DNA of 64,000 nucleotides, from contig JAHLEZ010000020.1 in assembly GCA_020726505.1 (NCBI GenBank), positions 186,001 through 250,000 on the forward strand, written 5' to 3'. Each line of letters begins with the position of its first letter. Position 1 is the stretch's first letter. The notes beneath the pieces are model-generated. The model did not search any database and was not told the origin of the DNA. It saw only the letters and a program-made list of their open reading frames with translations. Positions 23,580-35,048 of the stretch are shown piece by piece. This DNA comes from Leptodontidium sp. MPI-SDFR-AT-0119. Taxonomy: Eukaryota; Ascomycota; Leotiomycetes; Helotiales; Leptodontidiaceae. The position numbers and the translations under genes are program-made.

Positions 23580-24929
23580 TCAAACCCTCCGCCGCTTATT
23601 CCTCGCCAATCCACCCTTCGCCGCAATCTCCTCCTCAGAATCACTCAACCCCCTCTCCGCAAACTCCCTAACCTTCCTCTCCAATCTTGCCTTCGCCTCA
23701 GCCAACTCACCCTCAAGTCCTCTATTCGTCGTACTCCGGACCCGGACAGCCTTCTTCAATGCATCGTTCTCTTTCTGAAGCTTAGCGTTCTCTTCGTTGA
23801 GAGCTAGGATTTTGTCGAGGAGTTGGGAGGTTGTTTCGTATTCTGCTGTGGACTTGTTGGTGTCTTGGTTTGGGCGTTTGGCTTGCTTGGGTTTCTTTTC
23901 TTCCTTTTCTGGTTGCGGTGGGTCTGAGATGGAGGGTTTTGGCTTGTTGGAAATGGGTTTGAAAGGGTTGACGCTCTTCTCGAAAGAGGATGCTACGGAG
24001 GTCTTTGGTTGTCCCTGAATGGGTTCGACTCGGAGGAATCCCAACACCGATGGCGCTGTTGTAGCGGTCATTGGTTTGATCGAAGCTGGGTCGTATATTT
24101 TGAATTGGAGCTCAGACCGGGCAACCCCAGAGGACGATTTTTTGACTAGAGATGTCCCCAAGGAGCGGTCTTGAATAGTTGATGGTTTGCTCGGAGAGCA
24201 GAGATTCAGCTTCATCTTCAAGGGGTGTTCTAGAGAGGATGATCGTTTGTCCAGGGTGAGCTTGTCGGGAGTTCGATTAATCTCTGTCATCTTTAATAGA
24301 GTGAGGCCCTGCATCTGGGGTCTGCTCGAAGTTGTGTGTGATGAGTTGGCTCCCTTCTCTGGTAGTGCTGCCATCGATGAAGTCTGTGTGCTCGCGACTG
24401 GCTGAGCTGACTCCACTTTCTTGTCTGACGAGGTGGGAGTATAGCTTGCCGCCGTGCTTAAAGTCATCTTTGCTGGATAGGGGGATGGTCTCGAGCGTGT
24501 CTTATTCTTGATGATCGATCCATTGCCTCCAGGAGGCTGATTGCCAATAACCTGAAACTGAACATCCACCACATACTTATGAAAACCCGGTCCCTCCAAT
24601 TCAACTCTGAACTCATCAACCTCCTCCACAATATCATCAAAGTCCCTCACCAGACCATCGTACTTCTGATACTCCCAATCAAAGTGTCCCTGCTGTGGCA
24701 ATTGGCCTCTCTCCGCGCGTCGGTTACGTTTCTCGATCCATTCACCAAGTGCGTTGAGTCTGGCTTCGAAACCGTCGAATCGGCCTTGGAAAGTGATGAA
24801 TTTGTCTCTCAAGTCTGCGTCTTCGCTCGAGAAGGCCCCGAAGAGTATGTTGTGGTCTGAGCGGAGCGAGTGAATGTTATTTTGGAAGGTCTCAACTTCA
24901 ATGATGGTGAGTGGCGCGCGAGAATTCAT
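23580..24929 (-). CDS. Coiled-coil hypothetical protein, 449 aa
   Basis: One uninterrupted frame from an ATG at 24929. The N-terminal 135 residues look folded and mostly helical (segments LRDKFITFQGRFDGFEARLNAL and DGLVRDFDDIVEEVDEFRVEL). Residues from about 150 to 365 are rich in Ser, Thr, Pro and Lys and probably disordered. The segment from about 370 to 420 has a heptad-like pattern (LLDKILALNEENAKLQKEN and further) typical of a coiled coil. The end is basic (RNKRRRV), a possible nuclear targeting signal. The architecture suggests a scaffold or chromatin-associated protein, but I do not recognise the family. Confidence 0.75.
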   Translation of the reverse strand: MNSRAPLTIIEVETFQNNIHSLRSDHNILFGAFSSEDADLRDKFITFQGRFDGFEARLNALGEWIEKRNRRAERGQLPQQGHFDWEYQKYDGLVRDFDDIVEEVDEFRVELEGPGFHKYVVDVQFQVIGNQPPGGNGSIIKNKTRSRPSPYPAKMTLSTAASYTPTSSDKKVESAQPVASTQTSSMAALPEKGANSSHTTSSRPQMQGLTLLKMTEINRTPDKLTLDKRSSSLEHPLKMKLNLCSPSKPSTIQDRSLGTSLVKKSSSGVARSELQFKIYDPASIKPMTATTAPSVLGFLRVEPIQGQPKTSVASSFEKSVNPFKPISNKPKPSISDPPQPEKEEKKPKQAKRPNQDTNKSTAEYETTSQLLDKILALNEENAKLQKENDALKKAVRVRSTTNRGLEGELAEAKARLERKVREFAERGLSDSEEEIAAKGGLARNKRRRV

Positions 24930-27900
24930 GGCTATGGTTTTGGGTGGTGGGGGTGGATTCAGAGAGGTGTCTATATTTATGTTCTTGTGGGAGCTGAAGA
25001 AAAGCGTTAGGTGTGGAGGCTGTTCGTTTGGTGGAAGTACGATGGTGAAGGAACTAGACGAGTTGAAGAATTATGTTGATTTTTTTGTGTGCGTGAGGAG
25101 GAGGCAAGATTTTCAACGTGCGAAGGTGAAGATGAACTCACTTTCGAAAGCTCGCTTAATTGTGCTGGTAAACCATCGTTGCATGGTTACTCCGAGGAGG
25201 CCGCTTTCCTTAGGTGGTGAATTTACCTATATGGAGATTCTGAATTTGTTGGATATCAGAGTATTCACCGCTTCAAAGGATCCGAGTTCAAAATTTGTTG
25301 GGCTTGACCCTAATAAATCCCGAAAACAAAATATTAATTGGCTGGTAAATGGCCTCATGAAGCATGTGCCCATCTGCCATGATCTTTTAGTCGACACAGT
25401 TGCAGCCCTTTGAAATATCGCATCAATGAGTAGAGTCTAGAATGTTCTTTGACTTAATGAGGCTCATCATTTGTTCTCATAAATTCATTTGTGGCTTACT
25501 GGCCCTCACTACATACATAGCATATCAAATCAATATTTAAAACCACAAACGTTTCCTGAACATCCGATTCATGAACCTAGCAAAGTGGCCATAATTCATC
25601 AATATATTGCTACATCACCTTCACAAATTCACCCTTTCGCATTCCTGACCAACATCCCGATCCTTCTGGTTATCTTTACCCTCATGGTATAAATGGTACC
25701 TGCCTTCTCAATCCTTTAAGCAACAACTTCGTCCCGAAAGTCAAAATCCATTAGATGAGCCTGGAAGTCTTCGCTCTTCATCTGGCTTTAATTCTTTACC
25801 TGACCGTGTCTAATGGCTAGCTGAAGCGTTTCTGGATGAGACGAGGACTAGAATTTTGCAAGTCGGGGGAGTAATGACAGATAAAGCCTTACAGAAACCG
25901 ACGACACCTATGAACATCTGACAGCAAACTCACAACATGACAGTGAAAATTCTCAGGACCAAATAACTATTCTATTCATCATCTGAAATTTGCTTTAAAT
26001 AATAAATACCAAATTGGAAAGAATATTCACACCTCACCAGCTACTCCTTCATCCCTTGACACGATATGAACCCAAATGCTGCCTTGGCTCTCACATCCTA
26101 GTTTCCCTGACGATTTCCTGCGACTGTGTGATTGGTCTCAAGCTAGCAAGAGTAGAGAATATATACCCTACAGTGGCGCGCTTTCAGTCGATATCACCTG
26201 GTGAATGAAATGACCGCAAATCACACAAGTTGCCATTGGAGATCCCCTGTTCATTGGCTGCTAATCACAGCAACTACCTTCTTCACTTAAATCTAGGTTT
26301 AACTCCACGACGCTCAGAAAAGTAACCAGAGGCTCCGTTTATTCTATAAAAGTACATTTCTCATACGGATGGGACTCACTGCATGGAAAAGTCGTCATGG
26401 ACAAAGGTCTGCTAAGAGAAGGATTGTGGTATTAATGGTAGCAAGATTTTAAGATGACAACAACTCGCTTAAAAAGTCAACAAACTCCATATTCCCCAGA
26501 ATTTTTAGTGGCCTCTTTTAAGAAACATATTTTTGAATCTAACACAAAATTTGGAGACAAGGCCCCCTGGGGCATATATATATTTCAATACTATCAGACC
26601 CGTTCGAACATCTGAACCCGAACATGTCGCTTACTAAGAGGATTTTTCTCATCAAGGCACCCGTAACAGCGTTCTTCTCAAAAAGTAATTCACACCCCAA
26701 ACGCTATCAAAGTGAGGTGAATGATCCTCAATAGATGACAATAGCTTCTCTATCGACAACAAATTACACATCACCCCCAAAGTAAATAAAGTAGCTTTTA
26801 TCCTCGCTTGCAATTTTTCTCCCTCCTCCTTCACACGCCCCCGATATTAATCGCTCGCCTCTTCAACTCTCAGCCCGCACAGTTCTTTAGGCCCTTTCCC
26901 TGTATACGAGTAATCAGCCTGGGAAAGTAGAAAGTACACCTCCTGAACCTCATAGCCGCACACTGATCTTGGTTCAAGCTACTACATGGACTTCAAACCG
27001 ATTTTTTTTTCCCCCTTCACAGATTGAACTTATTTATATTTCATATTCATACTTTTAATAAAAAAAAAAAAATGAACTCCAACCCCGTATTCTAGTTCTA
27101 GTATTCACAGTCGTTTATTTCATACAAGCAGAAAAAAAACCAAAAACCCCAATTTCAAGACCAAGACAAGTCAAGCTACATGCCTCCCTCTATTTATTCA
27201 TGTCAAGATTTTCCAATTCAAATTCAATTCTCACATGCACACACACTCTCTCAAATCTGTTAGTGTTAGTCGTTGCTCCGTCTTAAACCCTCTCCAAGAA
27301 ATATATAACCCCCCCCCCCCCCTTTCCCCACCTCTGTCTCTATTATCCAAATCGTATCAAGTATAACCATAACCATAACCAGAAACAAAACAAAACAAAC
27401 GAGAACCAAACCAAAACCAAACCTCGTAGAAGCTTTGCCAGCGCCTTTGTAATCTAAACAAGCTTCTTTCTTCTGCATCTCTCACGAACACACACACACA
27501 GCAAAAGAGCTCGGGAAAGCACCCACCTCCTATAGAATCCTCCATTCCGTATATATATATTCCATCAGTGAAAACCCGTAAAAACAGCAAAAGTGCGCGC
27601 CTCAAAAGGCTTTGCTAATCCTCCCACCCCCTCATCCCCATCCCCATCCCCAAATCCAGGATCCTCACAAAACAGATCGATCCATTCTACCAGTACACCA
27701 GTATTCGTACACTTTACAGAAAGCGGAGAGCAGACGGCGGAAGGCGCAGCAATTATACAATTTCTCAAATATCAAAATCTCTTTATACTAGATGGATAGA
27801 TGGATAAGATAAGATGGAAGAAAGGGGGAGGATGAAATAGGATCAATGGAATGAATGAAAATGTTGAAATGTATATTAGTATCAGAACAATGAGAAGAAA

Positions 27901-29027
27901 AGAAGAAAAAAAACAACTACCACCAATCGGTTGGGTTGATCTACAAGACAAAAAAAAAAAAAAAAACCAAGCTAATGTCAAGCAATCAAAATTTTCTTTT
28001 TTAAAAAAAAAATGCGGAAGGAATAAATTTCATTCCATTCATCCAATTGCCAGCGTTCTATCATCAACAGCCTCACTCATAGGCTGGAATATCATGCGTT
28101 GTCTATCTACACACTTTCTCACTTCCTCACTCCTCTCAGCCCATGTCAGATCAGCAATTATGCACACCTCTCACTCTTCCCTCTCTCAACTTCAAAACAC
28201 ATATGTACGCCCCCTTCCAACCAGCCCAGCCATCGTCATATCATCAATTCATCATGAAAAACACCCAATCAATCCCAACCTAAACCACTTCCCAACCAAC
28301 CCATCCCATCCATCCATCCACCCAGCGCGAAACACAACACGATCAAACCCCAAATAAAACCCAGCGCGAAAATCAAAGAGAAAAGCCAACGCAGTCTTTA
28401 TCATGACCCATTCATGCAGTCGTTACAATCATCAAGTGCCTGAACTCGGCAACTCCACCCAACCAAACCTAACCCAGGCAAATCCATGCATCAGCAAAAC
28501 TCCTCTCCTTCCAGCAGACAGACAACTGAACTGCCAATTTTTCGCCATGGATCAATCCCACATCGTTGACCCATCCCGCCAGCCCTAGGAAAAGAGAACG
28601 AAAAAAGAAACAAAAATTAAAGGTTTATGCCAGAAGGGTGCCAGCGGACATGTAGAAAGAATCCCATGCAACGCAATAGCAACGAGGAAGAAGAGCAAAA
28701 AAATGCTAGATGCAACTCATCTTGTGATGACTCGAGCCAAATCAAGTCAAGTTGCACCCAGCAAAGAAAGTAGAGAACAAATCCCAACGCCAGCCAGTCC
28801 AGTTTAGCCCTGACTTGTCATCTCATATCATATGTATTCGTAAAGCATCCATCCATCATCAGCAGACCCAACCAATGAAACAACTGCAGAAAAATACCCC
28901 ATAAAATGCAAAATGCAAGTACGAAGTAAAGTATTAAAGGAGAAGAGGAGAAAATTTTCGAGGAGAATGGTAGAAAACTCCATCAGATGCTCGCTTTTAA
29001 CAGCTCATGCTGTGTAGGTCAGATTTT
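24930..29027. other. 4.1-kb gene-free stretch with low-complexity runs
   Basis: No frame with coding character was found. The left part is ordinary A+T-leaning intergenic DNA and should include the promoter of the coiled-coil gene. The right part (about 26900-29000) is low in complexity: a run of 14 C at 27309-27322, A runs near 27060 and 27955, repeated CCATAACCATAACC and CATCCATCC stretches. Part of it may be the 3' untranslated region of the gene ending at 29028. Confidence 0.5.
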
Positions 29028-31031
29028 TCATTGCTGCTTGGCGGCTGCTTCTCGCTCCCGGATTTGCTTGAGCTTGGAGTCGAGGTTTTGGAGACGACTC
29101 AGGAGACTTGGCCCCTCACCAAAATCGAAAGACTCGATAGAGTGGCGACTTTGGTGTGATTGATGCATCGTGGCAAAAGCAGATCGGCGAATCGTAGCGG
29201 TACCATCTTGGAAGACACGTCGTGGGAATGTGTTACTTGGACCAGATTCTGAGAAAGGAGAGCCGAGGCGTTCACGAGGTTCGAAAGTAGCGGATGGGAG
29301 GAGTTTCGGTGCCTCGGTTGGAGTTACGACAGTTTGTTGTGGAACTGCGGTCTTGGGTGCATCTTCGACTGGCGAGAATTGGAACAAACCCGGGACACGA
29401 TGTCTCAAGGCTTCATCACCGAGAGAGAATCCACGGCTTCTGACCCGTCGTTGGTTTAGGGGCGTCCCAAACAGTTGTTCATTGAGAATGCTTGGTCTAA
29501 CAATCGCACCACTAGGACTCAACTCCTCCTCGAGGTCGTGCTGGGCTCGACGCTTTTGTGTACCATTCAGTGAGTGGGGTTTGTGAAGTCGAAGAGGTGA
29601 CCTGAGTTGTCCGTTGGTATCCGATTGTGTTCTAGGTGGGGAAGGACGAGGCTCAAATGGATCCAAAGCCTTAGACGAAGACGGCCCGTATGTTCGTGCC
29701 ACGAACGGTGATCCAAGTCGCCGACCCCTGGACTCTGTAAGACTGAGACCCACACCACGTGAGTCGCCAAAACTCAATGGCTTGAACTCCTCCAGAGGCG
29801 GGAAGGACGAAGGGCCTGGAAGATCAGCGCAATCTGCGGAAAGTTGGGCCAGAGGTCCATCGGGTTGCATAGACTCGGCAGTGCTGGTGGTCAGCGATAG
29901 AGCGATATCCTTAGTACTGAAGGTGGATGGTCGAGGAGGTTCGGGAGTTCGTAGGCGGAATTGAAGCTTGGTGAAGGGAGTAGGACTGCGAGATTGCAAA
30001 TGTCGATGTCGAGACACGGAGGTGTTGTCCTTCTTCCTACACATTTCTCGAAGGTGGTTCCGGGTAGCACCACTAGTATGCGGCCACTGGGCATACGAAA
30101 CTTTGGGATATTCGGCAGTTGGGGTATTGCTGCCACTCTTCTCTGCCATCGAGAGACCGGATGTGTTCAAAGTCGAGCTTAGTCTCGTCGATCGGCGGAT
30201 AGCTGGTGTTATCTTTTGGCCCTTCCAACTTCGCTTAGCCTCCCTGGCAACTCTGTAGCATACCCCCTCAGGAGGAACAGCACTGGCACCGATACGGAAC
30301 GGGGTGACTGTGGGGTCCTGGAGGTACATAATGTACGTAGACCAAAGATGAGCACTCTGAGCCTTGGTCCAAGGTGCGTCCTTGCGAGTCTTGGAACGAA
30401 GCTTGCTGTTCAAAGGTTGGAAGATGTCTGCTTCGAGTAGAAAAGCCTTGCCCTTGCCTTTGGACAGAACTGGGAACTGAAACGGATCGGCGATATCAGA
30501 TTCTGGACTGGTACAGCTGCCATCGTCAGACGGACGAGATATTCGACTTCCACTGTAGAACGAATCGTCTGAGAAATCAGATGCATCCGAAAGTGACGAT
30601 CCAGGTCTTGTGAAATAGTCCTCAGCTGGTGATGGAGTACCCATGGTCCAGTCTGGGCGTCGAACGGGTAGATCGATGGAGAGTGTGGGCATAGGAGTCT
30701 TGGGTGGAGAGACGGCTCTGTGGTCGAATGTGAGAGGGGCAAGTAGGCCAGTGTTGACAGACAAATCCTCTCTGTCGGGCATTTCGAGGTCCTCCGCCGA
30801 TTCTTGTGCTAGTTCGATTGTAGGTACAGGGACATCTGCTGCAGCGACTGACGCGAGGAATTGTTGTGTGGGAGCTTGCAAAGTTGAAGCATTTCGTCTT
30901 CGGACCTTCAGTCGTTGACGTGGTGGGGATGGTTGACGAGGTTCTGCAGAGGGAGGTTCCGGCGTGTGTGGCTCCTCATACCTAAATCCTCTAGGCAGAG
31001 TACGCGATCCGTTTGAGTGATTGTAAAACAT
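29028..31031 (-). CDS. Low-complexity hypothetical protein, 667 aa
   Basis: A single frame from the ATG at 31031 (minus-strand context AACAAGATG). The frame stays open 200 codons further upstream without an ATG, in C+T-rich leader sequence, so those codons are left out. The protein begins MFYNHSNGSRTLPRGFRYEEPHTPEPP. Most of it is rich in Ser, Pro and Arg with many SP and TP sites. One compact segment at about residues 210-275 (APWTKAQSAHLWSTYIMYLQ, then FRIGASAVPPEGVCYRVAREAKRSW) looks folded and is the likely conserved core. Another small conserved-looking part is a SYAQWPHTSGATRNHLREMC stretch. The family is not recognised; a nuclear regulatory protein would fit. Confidence 0.78.
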   Translation of the reverse strand: MFYNHSNGSRTLPRGFRYEEPHTPEPPSAEPRQPSPPRQRLKVRRRNASTLQAPTQQFLASVAAADVPVPTIELAQESAEDLEMPDREDLSVNTGLLAPLTFDHRAVSPPKTPMPTLSIDLPVRRPDWTMGTPSPAEDYFTRPGSSLSDASDFSDDSFYSGSRISRPSDDGSCTSPESDIADPFQFPVLSKGKGKAFLLEADIFQPLNSKLRSKTRKDAPWTKAQSAHLWSTYIMYLQDPTVTPFRIGASAVPPEGVCYRVAREAKRSWKGQKITPAIRRSTRLSSTLNTSGLSMAEKSGSNTPTAEYPKVSYAQWPHTSGATRNHLREMCRKKDNTSVSRHRHLQSRSPTPFTKLQFRLRTPEPPRPSTFSTKDIALSLTTSTAESMQPDGPLAQLSADCADLPGPSSFPPLEEFKPLSFGDSRGVGLSLTESRGRRLGSPFVARTYGPSSSKALDPFEPRPSPPRTQSDTNGQLRSPLRLHKPHSLNGTQKRRAQHDLEEELSPSGAIVRPSILNEQLFGTPLNQRRVRSRGFSLGDEALRHRVPGLFQFSPVEDAPKTAVPQQTVVTPTEAPKLLPSATFEPRERLGSPFSESGPSNTFPRRVFQDGTATIRRSAFATMHQSHQSRHSIESFDFGEGPSLLSRLQNLDSKLKQIREREAAAKQQ

Positions 31032-34000
31032 CTTGTTGTTTGTGCGGAATGTAGAAGAATATGTTGGTGGCAGATGCAAGGGACCGACTGGGACTGATCT
31101 GGTTGAAGAAGCCAGGAGCAAACGGTGCAAATGCGAATACAGAACGGTAGGTACAACAAATTCCGTTTGAATTGAAGAGCGATCGAGAAGATGTAGTGGT
31201 GGGAGGGTGAGCGAGAGTTGTTGGTTGGAAGAAAGACTGCGATCGATCTCTTGTTGTTCGCGCGCAGACTGAACCACAAAGCCGAACTGCAACGACCCAG
31301 GATCCCCGGGACCAATTGTTGGAGAAGATTCCTGGAATGTACTCCGTTCGTCAAGGGTTCTGCATCTGCGATAGCGATTATGGAGGGAGCAATGTGAAAT
31401 CGAGGTGGCTGGAGGTGTGAGGTGAGTGAGGTCGAGGAGCGATTGCGACAGCGGTTCGAGGTAGCAATTAACGCGCGCGAATTGTCGGTCGGAGGATGCG
31501 ATTGAAGTGTAAGGACAGTCCAGACTTGGGCGACGGTTTGTAGGAGAGGAGTGAGGACGGTGAGATCGAATGCGCCGGGGAATTTCTGGGTGGTGCGATG
31601 CTTCGTCTCGTCTTGTGGTTGTTGAAGAGTCCAAATTAGTTCCCGCTGAAGCTCCGACCCGGGGGTTTTGCTTGCTTCAGGAATGGAAGATCGGACGGCG
31701 TTTGCTCGACGACAAAGAAGAGGGGAGGGGAGGGGAGGAAGAAGAGAAGCGAAGTGGTTGAAGTTAAGGTAAAGTCGGGATCTGGATAAAGAGCGTCGAG
31801 AGTGGGAGTACCACTTGAAGGGGAAGAGGACGAGGACGAGTGAACGAACGACGAGGGTTGTCGAGTGCTGCTGGCGTGGGGAGAAGAGGAGAGGTGAAGG
31901 GGGAGGGAGGTGAGTGGGTGGTGAGGAAAGAAGTGGGCGACAGCGATGCGATGGGGCGGTGGCTAATTCGATTGGGGGGGAGTGAGAGCGGATTTCAGGG
32001 CAGGCGAGGGCAGGACAGGCCAGGAGCAGGCGTGTGTGCAGCAGAGTGGATTGGCTCCAGCGAAGGGATCTGACCAAGGACAAGGCAGGAAGGCAGTGAG
32101 GCATCAGCCAGCGGTGGGAAATGGGAACCCCCAGCGAATCACAGGACTCTATCTCCCGAAACACGCTTTCTCGATCGGGCGATTTGGTCGATGCAGCCAA
32201 TGGCAATTATTCACGCTCTCTTTCCCGTGGGGCTGGCGGGCTGGGCTGGTGGATTTGATTTCTGTTGTGTGCGCGCGGGATATCCAGTTGGGCAGAGAGA
32301 GAGAGAGCGAGTGGTGAGGTGGGATGGGATGCTGGCTCCTCCTTCTATTCTGGTTTGGCTGCAGTGCAGTAGAGTGCAGTGCAGTGCAGTGCAGATGCAG
32401 GCGGATGTGAGCAAATGCAGACGCAGATGCAACGTGCCTGGGTGGATATCCGTGTGATACAGCCAGCTTTGGGTGCAGAGTGCAGTGTAGCGCCGCCGGT
32501 GCGTGGATTTGGACTCGAACCGCTGTTGGAGAATGGGGAGAGATAGAGTGGATGGATGAAGTGGCAGACAGGATACCAACGGCTGACGAAGTCCAAGATA
32601 TAGCCAGAAAGCAACTTAGGGCCAGAATGATCCAGATTAGGTCAGGTCAGACCGTCTGTCTCGTGCTTCCTGAACCCCGAAAGGATAGATAGATACCCAG
32701 AAGTGAGATCGATGTCTTGTATGCCGTACCTATGCCTCTCCTCTCGCGTCTTTTGAGTTGAGCTACAGCCAATTCCACCCAACTCCACACGTCCGTCGCT
32801 TTAGCAAAGTCAAGTAGGATTTGCCTTGGGGTGATATGATGAGATGAGATAAGATGAGGGGATGAACACACGTCCAGCGTGGCAAGCAGGCAGGTAGATG
32901 GAAGGCAGAGGCTTGTTCTGTTGACAAGTGACTCGCGGGCAGGCTCTCGTAGAATAGTTTGCGCAATTCAGTCCGTGGGTGATGCTCACGACCTGGACTG
33001 AGCTCGAGGGTAGAGTTCAGAGTCAGTTCGGAGCTCACTTCAGTTCAGTTCGTCCGCTTGTCGAGCTTGTGTCCTTGCGAGTTCAGTCTGTGCAGATCCA
33101 GATCCAGATCCAGCCGCAGTCTCAAGTCCAGTCCCAGATCCAAATCCAATTCCAGGTCCACACTCGGCTGGCAGGTATGTTTGTGGATCCTGAAGATCGT
33201 GAGTCCACTCGACTCCAGTCAAGTCCAGTCTGCAGAGGTGGATATGAAGAGTTGTCAAATCAAATCAGGTCAAGTCAACAAAACAGTTAAAGCCCAACCA
33301 AGTGGGGGAAGGGAAGAGTGAGACACCGGGGAAGTGAAGAGTTGGAGGCAGGAGGCGAGCTTGGAGCAGTTGGGAAGATATGTGGATAGATGCAGTAATG
33401 CAGTGATGCAGTGACGCAGATGCAGGAGCAGGAGCAGTTGCAGTTGCAGTTGCAGCAAGCAGTAGTCGAAACTCCCAGACGAACGAATACACAGCACCGT
33501 ACCATACGATACAGTCAGTATCACAGAGCAGAGGGGCGAGAGGGGGCCAATTGACCCCAGTTGCCAACTCTCTGGACTTCTCCGCTCTTTCTCATCCATC
33601 AGATTTTGACGCGTCGCGTCAATTTCGCGTTTCTCTTTACGCGTACCTTGCTTGAATTACGAACTTGGCACGGATTCGCTTATTCTTTCCCTTCCCCTCA
33701 CTCAACTCACTCTCAACTCAAATCTGATGGAACCCTCATCCTGTCCATAGGTAATAATAAACCAAACCTTCATTTCATAGCATGAACATCCCCCCTCTCA
33801 TTTCATTACCATATACAGTACAATATCTTTACAAGCTCTTCCCAAAGACCCGGGATCAACACACAGATGACGGCCCATGTGCACCACCAAAATCAAGTCC
33901 TTGGAAGAGGGGAAGGGAACGGAAAGCCACCCGTTCATTCGAGCCGTGAGTCTGAGAGCGCGTCGTTTACAGACACACGCGTCGTATTCCTTCTTGCGAT

Positions 34001-34641
34001 GCGGTAAGCTCTCCAAGCCTACCGTTTACCTCTATGGTTATGATTGGTCGGATATCTTGGGTCTGGATTACTACTTTACTACCTAACTCCTCGTTCATAC
34101 TTCGTAGGTAGGCAGGCAAGGTATGGAACGAACGAACGAAGTGAGATGAATATCTTGGGCTGGGAAGCTCATTCATCAATCCATTGCATCATTCTGTTCG
34201 TCCTGACATACATACTATACTAGTCTGCCTTTGATGAACGTGTATCCGCCAAGAGAGAAGAGGGGTTCATGTGCTGTAACATCACATCAAAGTTCGCGTT
34301 CGTTGGATCTCAATAACCCAGCCCAAGCTCCCTTTCGATTGGGAAGATATCCGCCTCCAGGAGCTGTTTGTTTGCTCTGATATGTACAGTACACATGCAC
34401 ATGCAAATGCGGTCAGGTTTCCCACGCTTTCTTCCCCTCCTGCCTACCCTACTTCTCAGCTTGTCACTTGTATGCCCGATGGCGGATTACCCCACGCTGC
34501 GCTGTTCTTCGTGCAGTGCATGCAGGACAGCTGGTGAGGGGATTCCATACCATGCCATGCCGTCAACGCACAGCTGAACAAAACGAACATGCACAATTCG
34601 GGGCAGGATATGTGCTGCAACATCAAATTAGAATCCAACTA
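31032..34641. other. 3.6-kb upstream region with microsatellites
   Basis: Read on the minus strand, the first kilobase upstream of the 667-aa gene is C+T-rich, like a long leader. Simple repeats follow: a GA run near 32297-32311, GTGCA units at about 32363-32395, CAGATC units near 33094-33110 and GCAGGA/GTTGCA units near 33421-33456. Frames here are open only because the sequence is low in complexity. No gene is called. Confidence 0.5.
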
Positions 34642-34733
34642 CTCGTCGGTTTCCTGATTTTTTTTGTTTTTTTTTCCGACCTACGCAAGTAGGTCGGAAC
34701 CACCAACTTCGACATACCAGCAACTTCGACATG
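34642..34733 (+). repeat. Left terminal inverted repeat, 92 bp
   Basis: Identical, base for base, to the reverse complement of 38050-38141. It starts CTCGTCGGTTTCC, has a T8-G-T9 tract, then a hairpin (CCGACCTAC, loop GCAA, GTAGGTCGG) and ends with two direct copies of CAACTTCGACAT 18 bp apart, which could be transposase-binding sites. Confidence 0.95.
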
Positions 34734-35048
34734 GCCTATTCAGCCTGTTTAATTACTTTAAAAATCCAATTCTAGTCCGTTTGATTTGATTTCTTCATAG
34801 AAAAACGCGCCGCAGTTGAAAGTATAATTATCACACTAGTGCATTAGGGCTAGGGCTAATTAATCATACGTTGTTTTGAACTAAATATGGTTTTTTGGTG
34901 TAAAGCTGGTAGGTCTTGGCACCTCGGGACGTCCCGCAGTTCATTGACAGGGGTGCCAAATCGCGTCCGGATATCCCACCAACACGTAAAAACGCGATAT
35001 CCTCCCTACACATACACGATTCAATCCAGACTACGAACTACGCCTACC

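Noticed and set aside
24874..25413. 179-codon plus-strand frame upstream of the coiled-coil gene
   Set aside because: Overlaps the start of the minus-strand gene; no ATG at its left end and no family feature.
27851..28357. 168-codon plus-strand frame
   Set aside because: Open only because of A-rich and CCATCC-type low-complexity sequence.
30908..32206. 432-codon open frame on the minus strand overlapping the 667-aa gene
   Set aside because: It lies in C+T-rich low-complexity leader sequence and in another frame over the start of the real gene; its composition is not protein-like.
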